A DNA stretch of 26,146 bases from DATEEW01 sp035273665 (lineage in GTDB: Bacteria > Pseudomonadota > Gammaproteobacteria > Burkholderiales > SG8-39). Position numbers and translations under genes: made by a program. Positions 7,527 to 15,161 of the stretch are shown here, in pieces. Under the pieces are notes generated by a model. It ran no database searches, was not told the DNA's origin, and worked only from the letters and a program-made list of their open reading frames with translations. The stretch spans positions 1-26,146 of the forward strand of contig DATEOW010000072.1 of NCBI GenBank assembly GCA_035273665.1. Reading direction: 5' to 3'. Positions within the stretch are counted from its first letter, which is position 1. Every line of letters begins with the position of its first letter.

Positions 7527-8168
7527 CTATTGTTTTTTAGGCAAGCTGGTATAGCGGAGATAAGGTTTAACGGTTCTGAAACCCTGCGGGAATTTCTGCT
7601 TCAACACTTCCGGGTCTGTGATCGAAGGGACGATGATCACATCGTCTCCCTGCTTCCAGTTCACGGGCGTCGCCACACTGTTGCTGTCTGTCAGTTGCAA
7701 TGCGTCGATGACACGCAAAATCTCGTCGAAGTTACGGCCCGTCGGCGCCGGATAGGTGAGCGTGAGGCGAATCTTTTTCTGCGGATCGATGACGAAGACG
7801 GAACGCACCGTCGCTGTCGCGCTCGCGTTCGGATGAATCATGTCGTACAGCGTCGCGACTTTACGATCTGCGTCCGCAAGAATCGGAAAGTCCACTGTGC
7901 AGTTCTGCGTTTCGTTGATATCGCCGACCCACTTTTGATGGGCATCGAGCGGGTCTACCGACAAAGCCAAAACTTTTACGCCGCGTTTGGCGAATTCATC
8001 TTTTAACTTCGCGGTGTAACCGAGCTCGGTCGTGCACACCGGCGTGAAGTCGGCGGGGTGCGAAAACAGGACGCCCCAACTGTTGCCGAGCCATTCGTGG
8101 AACTTGATTTTGCCGGCGGTGGAATCTTGTTCAAAATCCGGCGCCGTATCACCTAAACGTAAACTCAT
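7527..8168 (-). CDS. 1-Cys peroxiredoxin (Prx6/AhpC-TSA family)
   Basis: A 213-residue cytoplasmic thiol peroxidase that reduces hydrogen peroxide or organic peroxides. The catalytic motif is HPADFTPVCTTELG, with peroxidatic Cys45, Thr42 and Pro38. Cys90 (QNCTVDF) lies in the middle of the fold and is not at a usual resolving position, so a 1-Cys mechanism is expected. The long C-terminal arm (PVNWKQGDDVIIVPSITD onward) and the total length are characteristic of the Prx6 subfamily. ATG 8168 follows a good ribosome site (GAGGAG with 7 nt spacing). It appears to be the first gene of the sulfate-uptake operon. Linking peroxide defence to sulfur assimilation is reasonable, but its co-regulation is inferred from spacing only. 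Confidence 0.93.
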   Translation of the reverse strand: MSLRLGDTAPDFEQDSTAGKIKFHEWLGNSWGVLFSHPADFTPVCTTELGYTAKLKDEFAKRGVKVLALSVDPLDAHQKWVGDINETQNCTVDFPILADADRKVATLYDMIHPNASATATVRSVFVIDPQKKIRLTLTYPAPTGRNFDEILRVIDALQLTDSNSVATPVNWKQGDDVIIVPSITDPEVLKQKFPQGFRTVKPYLRYTSLPKKQ

Positions 8169-8176
8169 GGAAGGTC

Positions 8177-8189
8177 TCCTCGAATCTTT
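8177..8189 (-). repeat. Leader repeat copy 2 (ribosome-site region of the peroxiredoxin gene)
   Basis: Same minus-strand 13 nt (AAAGATTCGAGGA) as at 7502-7514, again ending in the Shine-Dalgarno purines, here of the gene starting at 8168. Confidence 0.6.
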
Positions 8190-8280
8190 AGAGGTCGATC
8201 TATAGGAATGGAATTGTCCCTGGCGCCTTTATTCAGGGGAACGAAGGCTTGGTCATTTCCATATAGCGAGGAGTTATTAG

Positions 8281-8311
8281 AACAAAACCCGCTTCCCGAA
8301 GGAAGCAGGTT
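8281..8311 (-). terminator. Rho-independent terminator of the second sbp gene
   Basis: Arms 8286-8296 and 8301-8311 form an 11-bp stem with one mismatch. On the minus strand the loop is TTCG closed by C-G, the extra-stable C(UUCG)G tetraloop, followed by TTTTGTT. It sits 26 nt past the stop at 8337 and before the peroxiredoxin gene, so the second sbp gene is a separate transcription unit. Confidence 0.85.
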
Positions 8312-8336
8312 GTTGAAGAGGGCATATCAGGGGAAT

Positions 8337-9338
8337 TTATTTGCTGCTGTAAATCTGGTCAAAGGTTCCCCCATCCGCGAAATGCGCGGCGGCCGCTTTG
8401 GTCCACCCCCCGAAGGCTTCGTCAATGCTGAACAGCTTAACGGCCGGAAATTTGGAAGCGTACTTGTCCGCCACTCTCTTGAGGGTGGGCCGATAGTAGT
8501 TCTGCGCCGCGATCTCCTGCCCCTCTTCGCTATACAGGTAGCGCAGATAAGCCTCGGCGACCTTGCGCGTACCGTGCTTATCCACGTTTCTGTCGACAAC
8601 GGTGACTGTAGGCTCCGCAAGGATGGAAATGGAGGGCACCACGATCTCGAACTTGTCCGGGCCGAGCTCTTTTACCGCCAAATAGGCTTCGTTTTCCCAG
8701 GAAATGAAGATATCGCCCACACCGCGCTCAACAAAAGTGGTGGTCGATGCACGTGCGCCGGAGTCCAGCACCAGGACGTTCTTGTAGAGCTTCGCAACGA
8801 AATCCTTCGCTTTTTCATCGCCGCCGTACTTACGTTTTGCGTATTCCCAGGCGGCGAGGTAGTTCCACTGAGCGCCGCCGGAGGTTTTGGGATTAGGCGT
8901 GATCACCCCGATGCCGGGCTTCACCAGATCGTCCCAGTCTTTCACGCCTTTCGGATTGCCTTTGCGCACGAGGAAGACGATGGTCGAGGTATAGGGCGAA
9001 CTATTGTGCGGCAGACGTTTCTGCCAATCGGCGGGAAGCAGCTTCGCCTTCTCCGAAATGGCATCCACGTCGCGGGCTAAGGCCAGCGTCACCACATCGG
9101 CTTCCAAGCCGTCGATCACCGAGCGGGCCTGCTTGCCCGAACCGCCGTGCGATTGCTTGACGGTCAAGTCTTCGCCGCTTTGCTTTTTCCAGTGTGCGGC
9201 AAACGCCTTGTTGAAATCCTGATACAGCTCGCGCGTTGGATCGTAGGAAACGTTGAGCAGCGTCGTTTGCGCGACCGCACCGGCCGCAGCAACTAAGAGC
9301 ACGCCGAACACGGCGGCCACCGATAATTTTTTGAACAT
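8337..9338 (-). CDS. Second periplasmic sulfate-binding protein
   Basis: A 333-residue Sbp/CysP family protein. The signal peptide MFKKLSVAAVFGVLLVAAAG ends AVA, with cleavage after residue 23. Family signatures: NVSYDPTRELYQDFNKAF, KQSHGGSGKQARSVIDGLEADVV, FLVRKGNPKGVKDWDDLVKPG, and AYLRYLYSEEGQEIAAQNYYRP. It is clearly paralogous to the protein at 6487-7497 and would feed the same CysTWA importer, perhaps with another affinity or oxyanion preference. The frame extends to 9422, but ATG 9338 gives a clean signal peptide, while the extension reads through repeats and promoter-like sequence. It has its own terminator and no adjacent permease, so it is expressed on its own. Confidence 0.92.
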   Translation of the reverse strand: MFKKLSVAAVFGVLLVAAAGAVAQTTLLNVSYDPTRELYQDFNKAFAAHWKKQSGEDLTVKQSHGGSGKQARSVIDGLEADVVTLALARDVDAISEKAKLLPADWQKRLPHNSSPYTSTIVFLVRKGNPKGVKDWDDLVKPGIGVITPNPKTSGGAQWNYLAAWEYAKRKYGGDEKAKDFVAKLYKNVLVLDSGARASTTTFVERGVGDIFISWENEAYLAVKELGPDKFEIVVPSISILAEPTVTVVDRNVDKHGTRKVAEAYLRYLYSEEGQEIAAQNYYRPTLKRVADKYASKFPAVKLFSIDEAFGGWTKAAAAHFADGGTFDQIYSSK

Positions 9339-9375
9339 GATGTTGTTTTGCTTTCCGTGATGAACGGGGCAAAAC

Positions 9376-9441
9376 TTATAAGCTCGGCCTAATAAGCGGA
9401 AATACTTAATTGCTGTTTTCAAATCGTCCTAAGTTATAAGC
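9376..9441 (-). promoter_or_regulatory. Upstream control region of the second sbp gene with three TWATAAGC motifs
   Basis: TTATAAGC occurs at 9376-9383 and 9434-9441 and TAATAAGC at 9390-9397. The first is part of the palindrome CTTATAAG (9375-9382), whose minus-strand TATAAG could also serve as a -10 element, with TTTCCG about 16 nt upstream. Such repeated half-sites before a sulfate gene suggest binding of a LysR-type regulator such as CysB or Cbl, but no matrix was applied and no regulator gene is present in the window. Confidence 0.4.
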
Positions 9442-9449
9442 CGCCGTGT

Positions 9450-9962
9450 TCAATGGTGATGGAGGCCGTGCTCGGCGGGTCTCACTTCCAGCGTCGGACT
9501 GGGGTAGCGCGGTGCAGGTTTGCCTTCGGCCGGCGCTTCAGACCAATCGATTTGTCCTTGTTCGCATTGCTGCAGGACACGAAAACGCTTCACACCGGGC
9601 TCCGCCGGCAATTGCAAACGGATGACGAATTCGTCGTACTCGGTGTCGAGCAAGCGTCCGCCGCTCCACGAAACCACCGCCACGCGTTCGTCGATCAGCC
9701 TCCCATGCGCTTCATAGGGTTTGCTCAGCTTTTCCTTTTTGACATCGAGCGTCCATCCGGCCTTAGGCATGGGCTTGGCGCCGACGAAACCCTCGGGTAG
9801 AAACACGGTGAGCGCGCGAGTAGACGAACCCTCACAACCATGCGGCACACCAAGAACGGTTTTGTAATAAGCGCCCGCTTGCGCGTGCCCTTGTTCCAAA
9901 GTGATATGCGCTTGCGTTGAAGCGGAAACGAATAGCAGACTGCTCAATAAAATTGTTCTCAT
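9450..9962 (-). CDS. DUF1775 (YcnI-like) periplasmic copper-binding-type protein
   Basis: A 170-residue exported protein. The signal peptide MRTILLSSLLFVSASTQA is followed directly by His19, so the mature protein would begin HITLEQGHAQAG, as in YcnI-type proteins where the N-terminal histidine helps bind Cu(II). The rest matches the DUF1775 fold: YYKTVLGVPHGCEGSSTRAL, FLPEGFVGAKPMPKAGW and a C-terminal EHGLHHH that could add metal ligands. Two cysteines are present (GCEGSS and QQCEQG). It is the last gene of the DUF2946, receptor, DUF1775 group, starting 15 nt after the receptor stop behind an AAGGA ribosome site. A periplasmic metal-handling role is likely; the exact metal is not shown by sequence. 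Confidence 0.88.
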   Translation of the reverse strand: MRTILLSSLLFVSASTQAHITLEQGHAQAGAYYKTVLGVPHGCEGSSTRALTVFLPEGFVGAKPMPKAGWTLDVKKEKLSKPYEAHGRLIDERVAVVSWSGGRLLDTEYDEFVIRLQLPAEPGVKRFRVLQQCEQGQIDWSEAPAEGKPAPRYPSPTLEVRPAEHGLHHH

Positions 9963-9977
9963 GATTCTTCACTATCC

Positions 9978-12029
9978 TTAGATGCGCCATTGCACACCGA
10001 GAAAGACGCTGCGGCCGTCTCCCGGAAAAAATTGAGCGGTATCCGTACCTGCCGCATCGCGGATCACGCCCGTCGTTGTTGCGTACTTCTTGTTCGATAG
10101 GTTGCGCAGGTCGACGAACCAGGACCAATGTCGGTCTACATCCTGGCCAAGCTTGAACCCCCACACCGCATACGCGTCGGCGTCGAAGCTGTTCTCCATA
10201 TCGACCGGGTATTTGCGCGGCGACCATTCGAGGTTCGGGCCGAAATAAACGCCGCTTTCCAAGCGGCAAAGGATTTCCGCTCTAAGCAATAATTTGGGAA
10301 TACCGGGCAGCGTGTTGTCGCCATAAACCGCGTCGTCATTAAAACGAAAGCGATTGAGTAAAGCAGCGACCTGCCAGCTCAGGCTGTTCCAAGTCCCGCC
10401 TGCCGCCGCCTCTACCCCTTCGTGAATGGTGCGGTCGGCATTCACAGTGAATGCGTTCAAGCCATTCGGCGTGATACCGAGCAATTCGTTACGCAACTGG
10501 GCGCGGTAGAGTGCAACATCCCAATGGAGGGCCTTTGTCTCACCGCGCGTGCCGATCTCGTAGGTCCACCCACTTTGCGCTTTGTTCGGCACGCCGAGCA
10601 CCGGCCCTTCGCTGAAAGAAGGCGGCTCGAAGCTCTTCGATATATTGGCGAACAGTTGTGCGCGCGGCGACAAGGCATAAAGCAGACCGTACTTCGGACT
10701 CGTCTCCCGGTAGGTTTCCTGATAGCTCGCATCGACGCCGAACTTGTCATCGAGTTCGCGCGTTACGCGCGCGTGTTGCAACCCGATCACCAGCGCCAGT
10801 CCGGGCAACACATAGTGGCTGTTTTCGAAATACACAGTCTGTGTTGAGGCAGTCTGTGTGCTGCGATCTGTTCGCGCGCCCCGCTCGCCGCTCACATTGA
10901 GAAAACGGTCCTCTTCGGTCTTGCCACGCATCGGCGCATACCCGACGATCAAGCGGTTTCGCCGTCCACCAAGCGTCGCATCATTAATGAACCGGAGTTC
11001 GCCGCCGACCGTAAACGTGTCTTGTTCGAGCACTTGGAAAATCGGGTGGAACAGGTCGTAGGTGGCATAGTAGATCGACGCTTCGAGGCGTGAGTCGCCG
11101 AAGCGCCACACACTGCGATTGGCGATACGTCCGACATCCGTATTGCGCTGCTGATCGCCGGCAAGATTTCCGGCGTTCGCTTGCTTTGGATTGTCTTTCA
11201 GTTGCGCTTTGGTGAGCCCGCCGGGTAGTTCCGAATCGCTGCTTGCCCAACCAAAATAAAAACGCGTTTCCGCGTCGGCGTTGATGCGATAGCCGATATT
11301 CATGTTCGCACGTTGCGCCGCTTGTACGGCGTGATCGCGGAAACCATCTTGGTTGAAGGTGGATAGGCTCGCGTAGTAGTCCCAGTCCCCCAATATGCCG
11401 CCGCTACTGGCCTGCGAGCGTAGATAGTCATAGCTACCCGCCTCCAATCGAGCCCCGGCTCTTGCGGCGTCGTAGCCTGTCGGTGAAACGTAGTTGATCG
11501 CGCCGCCCAGTGTCGTCGCACCGTATTGCAGTGCATTGGCGCCGCGATAAACCTCGATATATCGCGTGGCGAGCGGCTCGATGGATTGGAAGTCCCCGCC
11601 CCCGTCCGCTTGGTTGAGCGGCACGCCGTCCTGCATGAGCTTTAGACCGCGTAAATGAAAAGTACGCTGAAGCCCGGACCCGCGAATGGACAAGCGCGTT
11701 TCTTCCGCGCCGAAACGTGGTTGCGCGAGCACACCGGCCGTGAATCGAAAGGCATCGCCCATGTTCAAGGCGCGACCGCGATTCGCCTCCTCCGCATCGA
11801 CGATCGCCACACCACCGGGCGTCTGCTCGATGCGTTCCTTTGCCACACGCAGATTGGGTTGGCTTAAAGTCGGTCCGTCGGGGTCGCGTTGACCGTGGAC
11901 CACCACCGTTTCCAGCGTCGGCTCACTCGCGCTTTGGATCTCACTCGCGCTTTGGCTATGCACGGACAACGGAGCGAGCGAACAAACAAACAGTACGGGC
12001 ATGCACGCCCGCACGAAAAACGAGGACAT
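9978..12029 (-). CDS. TonB-dependent outer-membrane receptor
   Basis: A 683-residue outer-membrane protein. After the signal peptide (MSSFFVRACMPVLFVCSLAP, ending near SVHS) comes a TonB-box-like TLETVVVHGQ. The plug domain shows RLSIRGSGLQRTFHLRGLKL, MQDGVPLNQADGGGDFQSIE and the closing EVYRGANALQYGATTLGGAINYVSP, given here as separate pieces. The remaining roughly 500 residues are a beta-barrel ending VFLGVQWRI. ATG 12029 is chosen because an AGGGAGAAAAA ribosome site precedes it and the signal peptide is clean; the frame could extend to 12068. Plug motifs resemble FecA-type siderophore receptors, but the DUF2946 and DUF1775 neighbours argue for copper or another free or chelated metal. A 16-nt direct repeat (11922-11937 and 11940-11955) encodes a duplicated QSASE near the N-terminus. 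Confidence 0.92.
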   Translation of the reverse strand: MSSFFVRACMPVLFVCSLAPLSVHSQSASEIQSASEPTLETVVVHGQRDPDGPTLSQPNLRVAKERIEQTPGGVAIVDAEEANRGRALNMGDAFRFTAGVLAQPRFGAEETRLSIRGSGLQRTFHLRGLKLMQDGVPLNQADGGGDFQSIEPLATRYIEVYRGANALQYGATTLGGAINYVSPTGYDAARAGARLEAGSYDYLRSQASSGGILGDWDYYASLSTFNQDGFRDHAVQAAQRANMNIGYRINADAETRFYFGWASSDSELPGGLTKAQLKDNPKQANAGNLAGDQQRNTDVGRIANRSVWRFGDSRLEASIYYATYDLFHPIFQVLEQDTFTVGGELRFINDATLGGRRNRLIVGYAPMRGKTEEDRFLNVSGERGARTDRSTQTASTQTVYFENSHYVLPGLALVIGLQHARVTRELDDKFGVDASYQETYRETSPKYGLLYALSPRAQLFANISKSFEPPSFSEGPVLGVPNKAQSGWTYEIGTRGETKALHWDVALYRAQLRNELLGITPNGLNAFTVNADRTIHEGVEAAAGGTWNSLSWQVAALLNRFRFNDDAVYGDNTLPGIPKLLLRAEILCRLESGVYFGPNLEWSPRKYPVDMENSFDADAYAVWGFKLGQDVDRHWSWFVDLRNLSNKKYATTTGVIRDAAGTDTAQFFPGDGRSVFLGVQWRI

Positions 12030-12096
12030 TTTTTCTCCCTGAACAGCTCGCAGGCATTGCGCGAGCAAGAATGGCGCCGCGGCGCCGTGAATCCGT

Positions 12097-12471
12097 TCAG
12101 GAGAAGGAAGGGGGTGCGCGAGCCGGCGGCGGCGCGACGGCAGACAGCTTTAAGCGAGGTGTGACTGGCGCTTCTGCGCGTTCTTTGCGCGCGGGGGCAA
12201 AAGACAGTGCGATCGACGTACGACTATTGACGAGCGCCGGAGTATCCTGCGTCAACACACATAGCGGACAGTGCGTGCGCTGGTCCTGCCGCTGTTCAGA
12301 GCCCGGCAGATCGCCTGCCTGGATCCACTTGATACCGCTCGCCGTACAGATCGGCACTTCACCCGGCTTTCCGGTGGACGCCATCGCATTCGACAAAGGC
12401 AATGCGAGCGCTTGCCATAACAAGGCAAACAGCGCGATGCGAGCGAAAAGCCGGAGACGTTTGAAATTCAT
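12097..12471 (-). CDS. DUF2946-type small metal-associated protein
   Basis: A 124-residue protein with an N-terminal hydrophobic segment (about 8-30, ARIALFALLWQALALPLSNA) that may act as signal or anchor. It contains the DUF2946 pattern of IC-x-x-x-G-x-KW (Cys42) followed by HCPLC (His67 to Cys71) in a region of low hydrophobicity, a candidate metal site, and a proline-rich tail (VAPPPARAPPSFS). DUF2946 proteins commonly lie next to TonB-dependent receptors and copper genes. It is the first gene of this metal operon, 67 nt before the receptor. The ATG at 12471 is the first in frame after the promoter and dyad described at 12501-12530. Confidence 0.82.
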   Translation of the reverse strand: MNFKRLRLFARIALFALLWQALALPLSNAMASTGKPGEVPICTASGIKWIQAGDLPGSEQRQDQRTHCPLCVLTQDTPALVNSRTSIALSFAPARKERAEAPVTPRLKLSAVAPPPARAPPSFS

Positions 12472-12500
12472 GAAGGCGCTTTGTTACGCTTAGGTGGAAA

Positions 12501-12530
12501 GCTTTTCGGAAAAGCGGGCGGATTGTATCA
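12501..12530 (-). promoter_or_regulatory. Candidate extended -10 promoter with dyad operator for the metal operon
   Basis: On the minus strand TGATACAAT (12522-12530) is an extended -10 element; it overlaps the stop of the permease gene. I see no good -35. Just downstream, GCTTTTC-C-GAAAAGC (12501-12515) is a perfect 7-bp inverted repeat around one base, covering the expected transcription start, which is the usual place for a repressor site. The regulator is unknown. Confidence 0.5.
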
Positions 12531-13694
12531 GGCCGCCCGTAGTGCATCCACGATCTGCAGTCGCGACGCGCGCCATGCCGGCAGCAGACCGCCGATGAAG
12601 CCCATGACGAGCGCGAAGATGAGAGACTGGACGACGATGCCGAAAGTCAGATCGAAGGAGAAAGCCAACTCTGAAAAGGACTGCCAGTTCATGGTGGAAA
12701 TATGGACCAACTGCATCATGGAGGCCAGGACTACACCCACGATCCAACCGACCACACCGAGAGCAAGTGCTTCAAAAAGGAATGCGAGGAGAATCCCTTT
12801 TCGCCTGAAACCGAGCGCACGCAATGTGCCGATCTCCGCCGTGCGATTCGATACGGCGGCATACATGGTGATCATCGCGCCGATCATCGCACCGATAGAG
12901 AACACCACCGAAAGAAAAATGCCGAGATAACGAATGAAGCTCGACATTTGTTCGGATTGTTCTTCATAGAAGACCCGCTCGCTTTTGACATCCACCGGTG
13001 TGCGGGGATCGTTCTCCAAAGCCGCTCGCACACGATCGAACTCGCTCACTTCATTCAGCCGTGCAATCACGGAAGAAAAGTTTGGGCGCCTGAATACCTG
13101 CATCAATTGTTCGCTATCGCCCCACACTTCGGAATCGAATGCCGATCCACCGGCATCGAAAACACCGACTACCGTCCAGTCGCGCCCACCGAAGCGCAAG
13201 CGTTCACCGACCCCGGCCCCGTCGAACCGCGCAGCAATACTACTGCCCACCATGATTTCCGCCGTTCCGAAACGTAGAAGGCGCCCCTGAGTGATTTTGA
13301 TTTGCGGACGCAGGGCGAATCCGGCAGGGCCAATGCCGCGCGTCGTAATATTGGTTAGCACACCGGTGTCATGCTTCGGCAGCGTAATGAGCACCACCGT
13401 TTCTTTCGACACCATCGGTTGCAAGTCGGGCCCCAAGGCAATGCCCGGCGTCGTTTCAATCACTGCCGCCTGCGTACGATCGACAGAGCTTTGCACTTCC
13501 GTTCCCGCGGAGCGCCGGGTGACAAGAATGTTGTCCGGTTGACCCGTCGCAACAAGCGCGGCGCGCAAGCCGGCGTCGAGCATCAGCACCGCCGCGTAAA
13601 CAAAAACGACCAACGCCATACCGCCAGCGGTGAGGAAGGTTGTGAGCTTGCGTGCCCAGAGATTGCGCAGCGAATAGTTGATGGGGATTTTCAT
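12528..13694 (-). CDS. ABC exporter permease, MacB/FtsX type (second permease)
   Basis: A 388-residue inner-membrane protein. One transmembrane helix at about 19-42 (FLTAGGMALVVFVYAAVLML) leads into a large periplasmic MacB_PCD-like domain (about 45-250), followed by three helices in the FtsX core (about 265-290, 312-340, 355-378). The coupling region reads NRTAEIGTLRALGFRRKGIL and the tail LLPAWRASRLQIVDALRAA is typical of this family. ATG 13694 lies 1 nt after the stop of the other permease gene, so both are translated together and probably form a heterodimer. The open frame extends further upstream but into the preceding gene. Substrate is unknown. Confidence 0.9.
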   Translation of the reverse strand: MKIPINYSLRNLWARKLTTFLTAGGMALVVFVYAAVLMLDAGLRAALVATGQPDNILVTRRSAGTEVQSSVDRTQAAVIETTPGIALGPDLQPMVSKETVVLITLPKHDTGVLTNITTRGIGPAGFALRPQIKITQGRLLRFGTAEIMVGSSIAARFDGAGVGERLRFGGRDWTVVGVFDAGGSAFDSEVWGDSEQLMQVFRRPNFSSVIARLNEVSEFDRVRAALENDPRTPVDVKSERVFYEEQSEQMSSFIRYLGIFLSVVFSIGAMIGAMITMYAAVSNRTAEIGTLRALGFRRKGILLAFLFEALALGVVGWIVGVVLASMMQLVHISTMNWQSFSELAFSFDLTFGIVVQSLIFALVMGFIGGLLPAWRASRLQIVDALRAA

Positions 13695-13695
13695 C

Positions 13696-14859
13696 TCATC
13701 CGACGAATCGCAAGCCTTCGACGATCTGCACCTTGGCGGCGCGCCGCATCGGCAACGCGGCCGCAATCAAACCCACCGCCAACGCGCAGATCGCCTGCAG
13801 GACGATCGTCGCGCCACTCAAATCGAAGATCGGGAAAAGATTGCCGAGCAACGCCCCGAACCCGCTCACGAGCGGGAAGCTCAAACCGATGCCGATTGCA
13901 GCGCCCAATACCGCGATCGCCACAGACTCACCCAGGATCAGACTGACCACGAATGCGGGTTTGAAGCCGAGCGCTTTCAGCGTGGCGTATTCGGCCATGC
14001 GCTCCCGCACCGTGAGCGACATGACGTTCGCCATGATGGCCAGAATAATGAAAATGACGACAAAGGAAACGAAACGAATCGCGATGACAATAGCCTCGGT
14101 CTGTTTGGCGAAGCCGATCTGAAAAGCTTTCTCCGTTTCAGTGAGTGTTTCCGCCGATGAATTTTCCGAAAGCTGATCGATGGCCTTGCTGATTTCAGCC
14201 GCGCGATCGACATCCTTGATGGCCACCACGAAGACGCCCACGGCGTCCGCCCTCCGCAAGGCCCGCTGGCGCAGCGTTTCATTGAGGTACTGATAGTGAA
14301 AAAAAAGTGCTGAGGTGTCGGTGCTTTTTTGCCCCCCGTCGTAAATGCCCCGCACCGTGAAATTCCAGTTGCCGGGGAAGATGTCGCCTTGTATTGGAAT
14401 GACATCGCCGACTTTGAATCCGTGGGCCGTCGCTAATTTGCGTCCGATCATCGCACCCTGCCGGTCCCGCAGAAAATCGCGGAACTCGTTTTCCTTGACC
14501 AGGTACTCGGGGTACATCGCGAAATACGGGACCGCATCGACCGCGAACTTGGGGAAGAAATTTGCCATACTGGTATCGCGATAGACACCACCGAACCAGT
14601 TGGCCGCGGCGACCGATTCCACACCCTCGACGGAGCGGATCTTTTGCAAGTAAGTCGCCGGCATGGGAAAAGTCAGTGAAACCTTATTCCGGGTAATGAG
14701 CCGATTCGCTGAGGCGGCATTGGCGCCACCGTACCAAGCATCCACGACGGTTTGTAACAATCCGAATGCCAAAATCGCAACCACCAGACCGGCAACCGTC
14801 AAACTGGTGCGCAGCTTGTGGCGGAGTGCGTTACGAGTGATGAGCTTAAACAGCAGCAC
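13696..14859 (-). CDS. ABC exporter permease, MacB/FtsX type (first permease)
   Basis: A 387-residue inner-membrane protein with the same plan as its neighbour: helix at about 20-40 (LTVAGLVVAILAFGLLQTVV), a periplasmic domain from about 42 to 260, then helices near 265-290, 315-340 and 355-375. Family motifs include LTVRERMAEYATLKALGFKP and LPMRRAAKVQIVEGLRFVG at the C-terminus. The start is GTG at 14859 (GTG CTG CTG TTT); no ATG lies close by in frame. It is separated from the ATPase gene by 302 nt, unusual for this otherwise tight cluster. Together with the ATPase and the membrane-fusion protein it makes a split MacAB-like or DevBCA-like exporter. Confidence 0.9.
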   Translation of the reverse strand: MLLFKLITRNALRHKLRTSLTVAGLVVAILAFGLLQTVVDAWYGGANAASANRLITRNKVSLTFPMPATYLQKIRSVEGVESVAAANWFGGVYRDTSMANFFPKFAVDAVPYFAMYPEYLVKENEFRDFLRDRQGAMIGRKLATAHGFKVGDVIPIQGDIFPGNWNFTVRGIYDGGQKSTDTSALFFHYQYLNETLRQRALRRADAVGVFVVAIKDVDRAAEISKAIDQLSENSSAETLTETEKAFQIGFAKQTEAIVIAIRFVSFVVIFIILAIMANVMSLTVRERMAEYATLKALGFKPAFVVSLILGESVAIAVLGAAIGIGLSFPLVSGFGALLGNLFPIFDLSGATIVLQAICALAVGLIAAALPMRRAAKVQIVEGLRFVG

Positions 14860-15161
14860 GGTCGAGGTCCGGCCTTATATAGCTTTGAACGATTTGAAAC
14901 AAAGCATCCATTCGTTCCCTCGCAGCAAAGGCGAATGCAAGAATGCAGGCATAGCGGTGTTTCAAGTTTTTAGGATCGAAACAAGAATGAACAGTCTGAC
15001 GGTTTTTCGGCTTGTCCTGGTTTTTTTCATCGGTGTTTCAGCGCACTGGGTGTGGCAAGACATGGCCGATCGCGCTACGGCCCCGAGCCAAGCAGCCAGA
15101 CACGTATCGAGTGCGATTTCGCCAAACTGAAACGGAGCCCATATATGCTCTCGTACTGCGT
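14860..15161. other. 302-nt spacer inside the exporter cluster
   Basis: No minus-strand gene is seen between the ATPase stop and the first permease. The spacer holds an AT-rich stretch (TATATAAGG on the minus strand, just upstream of the GTG start) that could be a -10 region for separate transcription of the permeases, and on the plus strand a 47-codon frame listed separately. I see no classical terminator. Confidence 0.5.
14987..15130 (+). CDS. Possible small single-span membrane protein
   Basis: A 47-residue frame from ATG 14987, MNSLTVFRLVLVFFIGVSAH then WVWQDMADRATAP and a polar tail ending AISPN. It has one hydrophobic segment (about 5-20) after a short N-terminus and could be a membrane-anchored or exported peptide. 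An AGGA purine tract lies about 11 nt before the start. It runs opposite to the exporter genes inside their 302-nt spacer, the only non-overlapped stretch of this size nearby, which is why it is listed. No homologue is recognised, and a chance frame cannot be excluded. Confidence 0.35.
   Translation: MNSLTVFRLVLVFFIGVSAHWVWQDMADRATAPSQAARHVSSAISPN

Noticed and set aside
8208..9080. Plus-strand open frame of 290 codons opposite the second sbp gene
   Set aside because: It runs across a strong minus-strand terminator and antisense to a clear Sbp protein; its sequence is low in recognisable structure.
9339..9422. Longer N-terminus for the second sulfate-binding protein
   Set aside because: It would put residues before the signal peptide and translate through the repeated TWATAAGC control region; ATG 9338 is better.
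11922..11955. 16-nt direct repeat (period 18) near the receptor N-terminus as a recombination or regulatory site
   Set aside because: It lies in frame in the coding sequence and simply duplicates QSASE just before the TonB box; a small coding duplication explains it.
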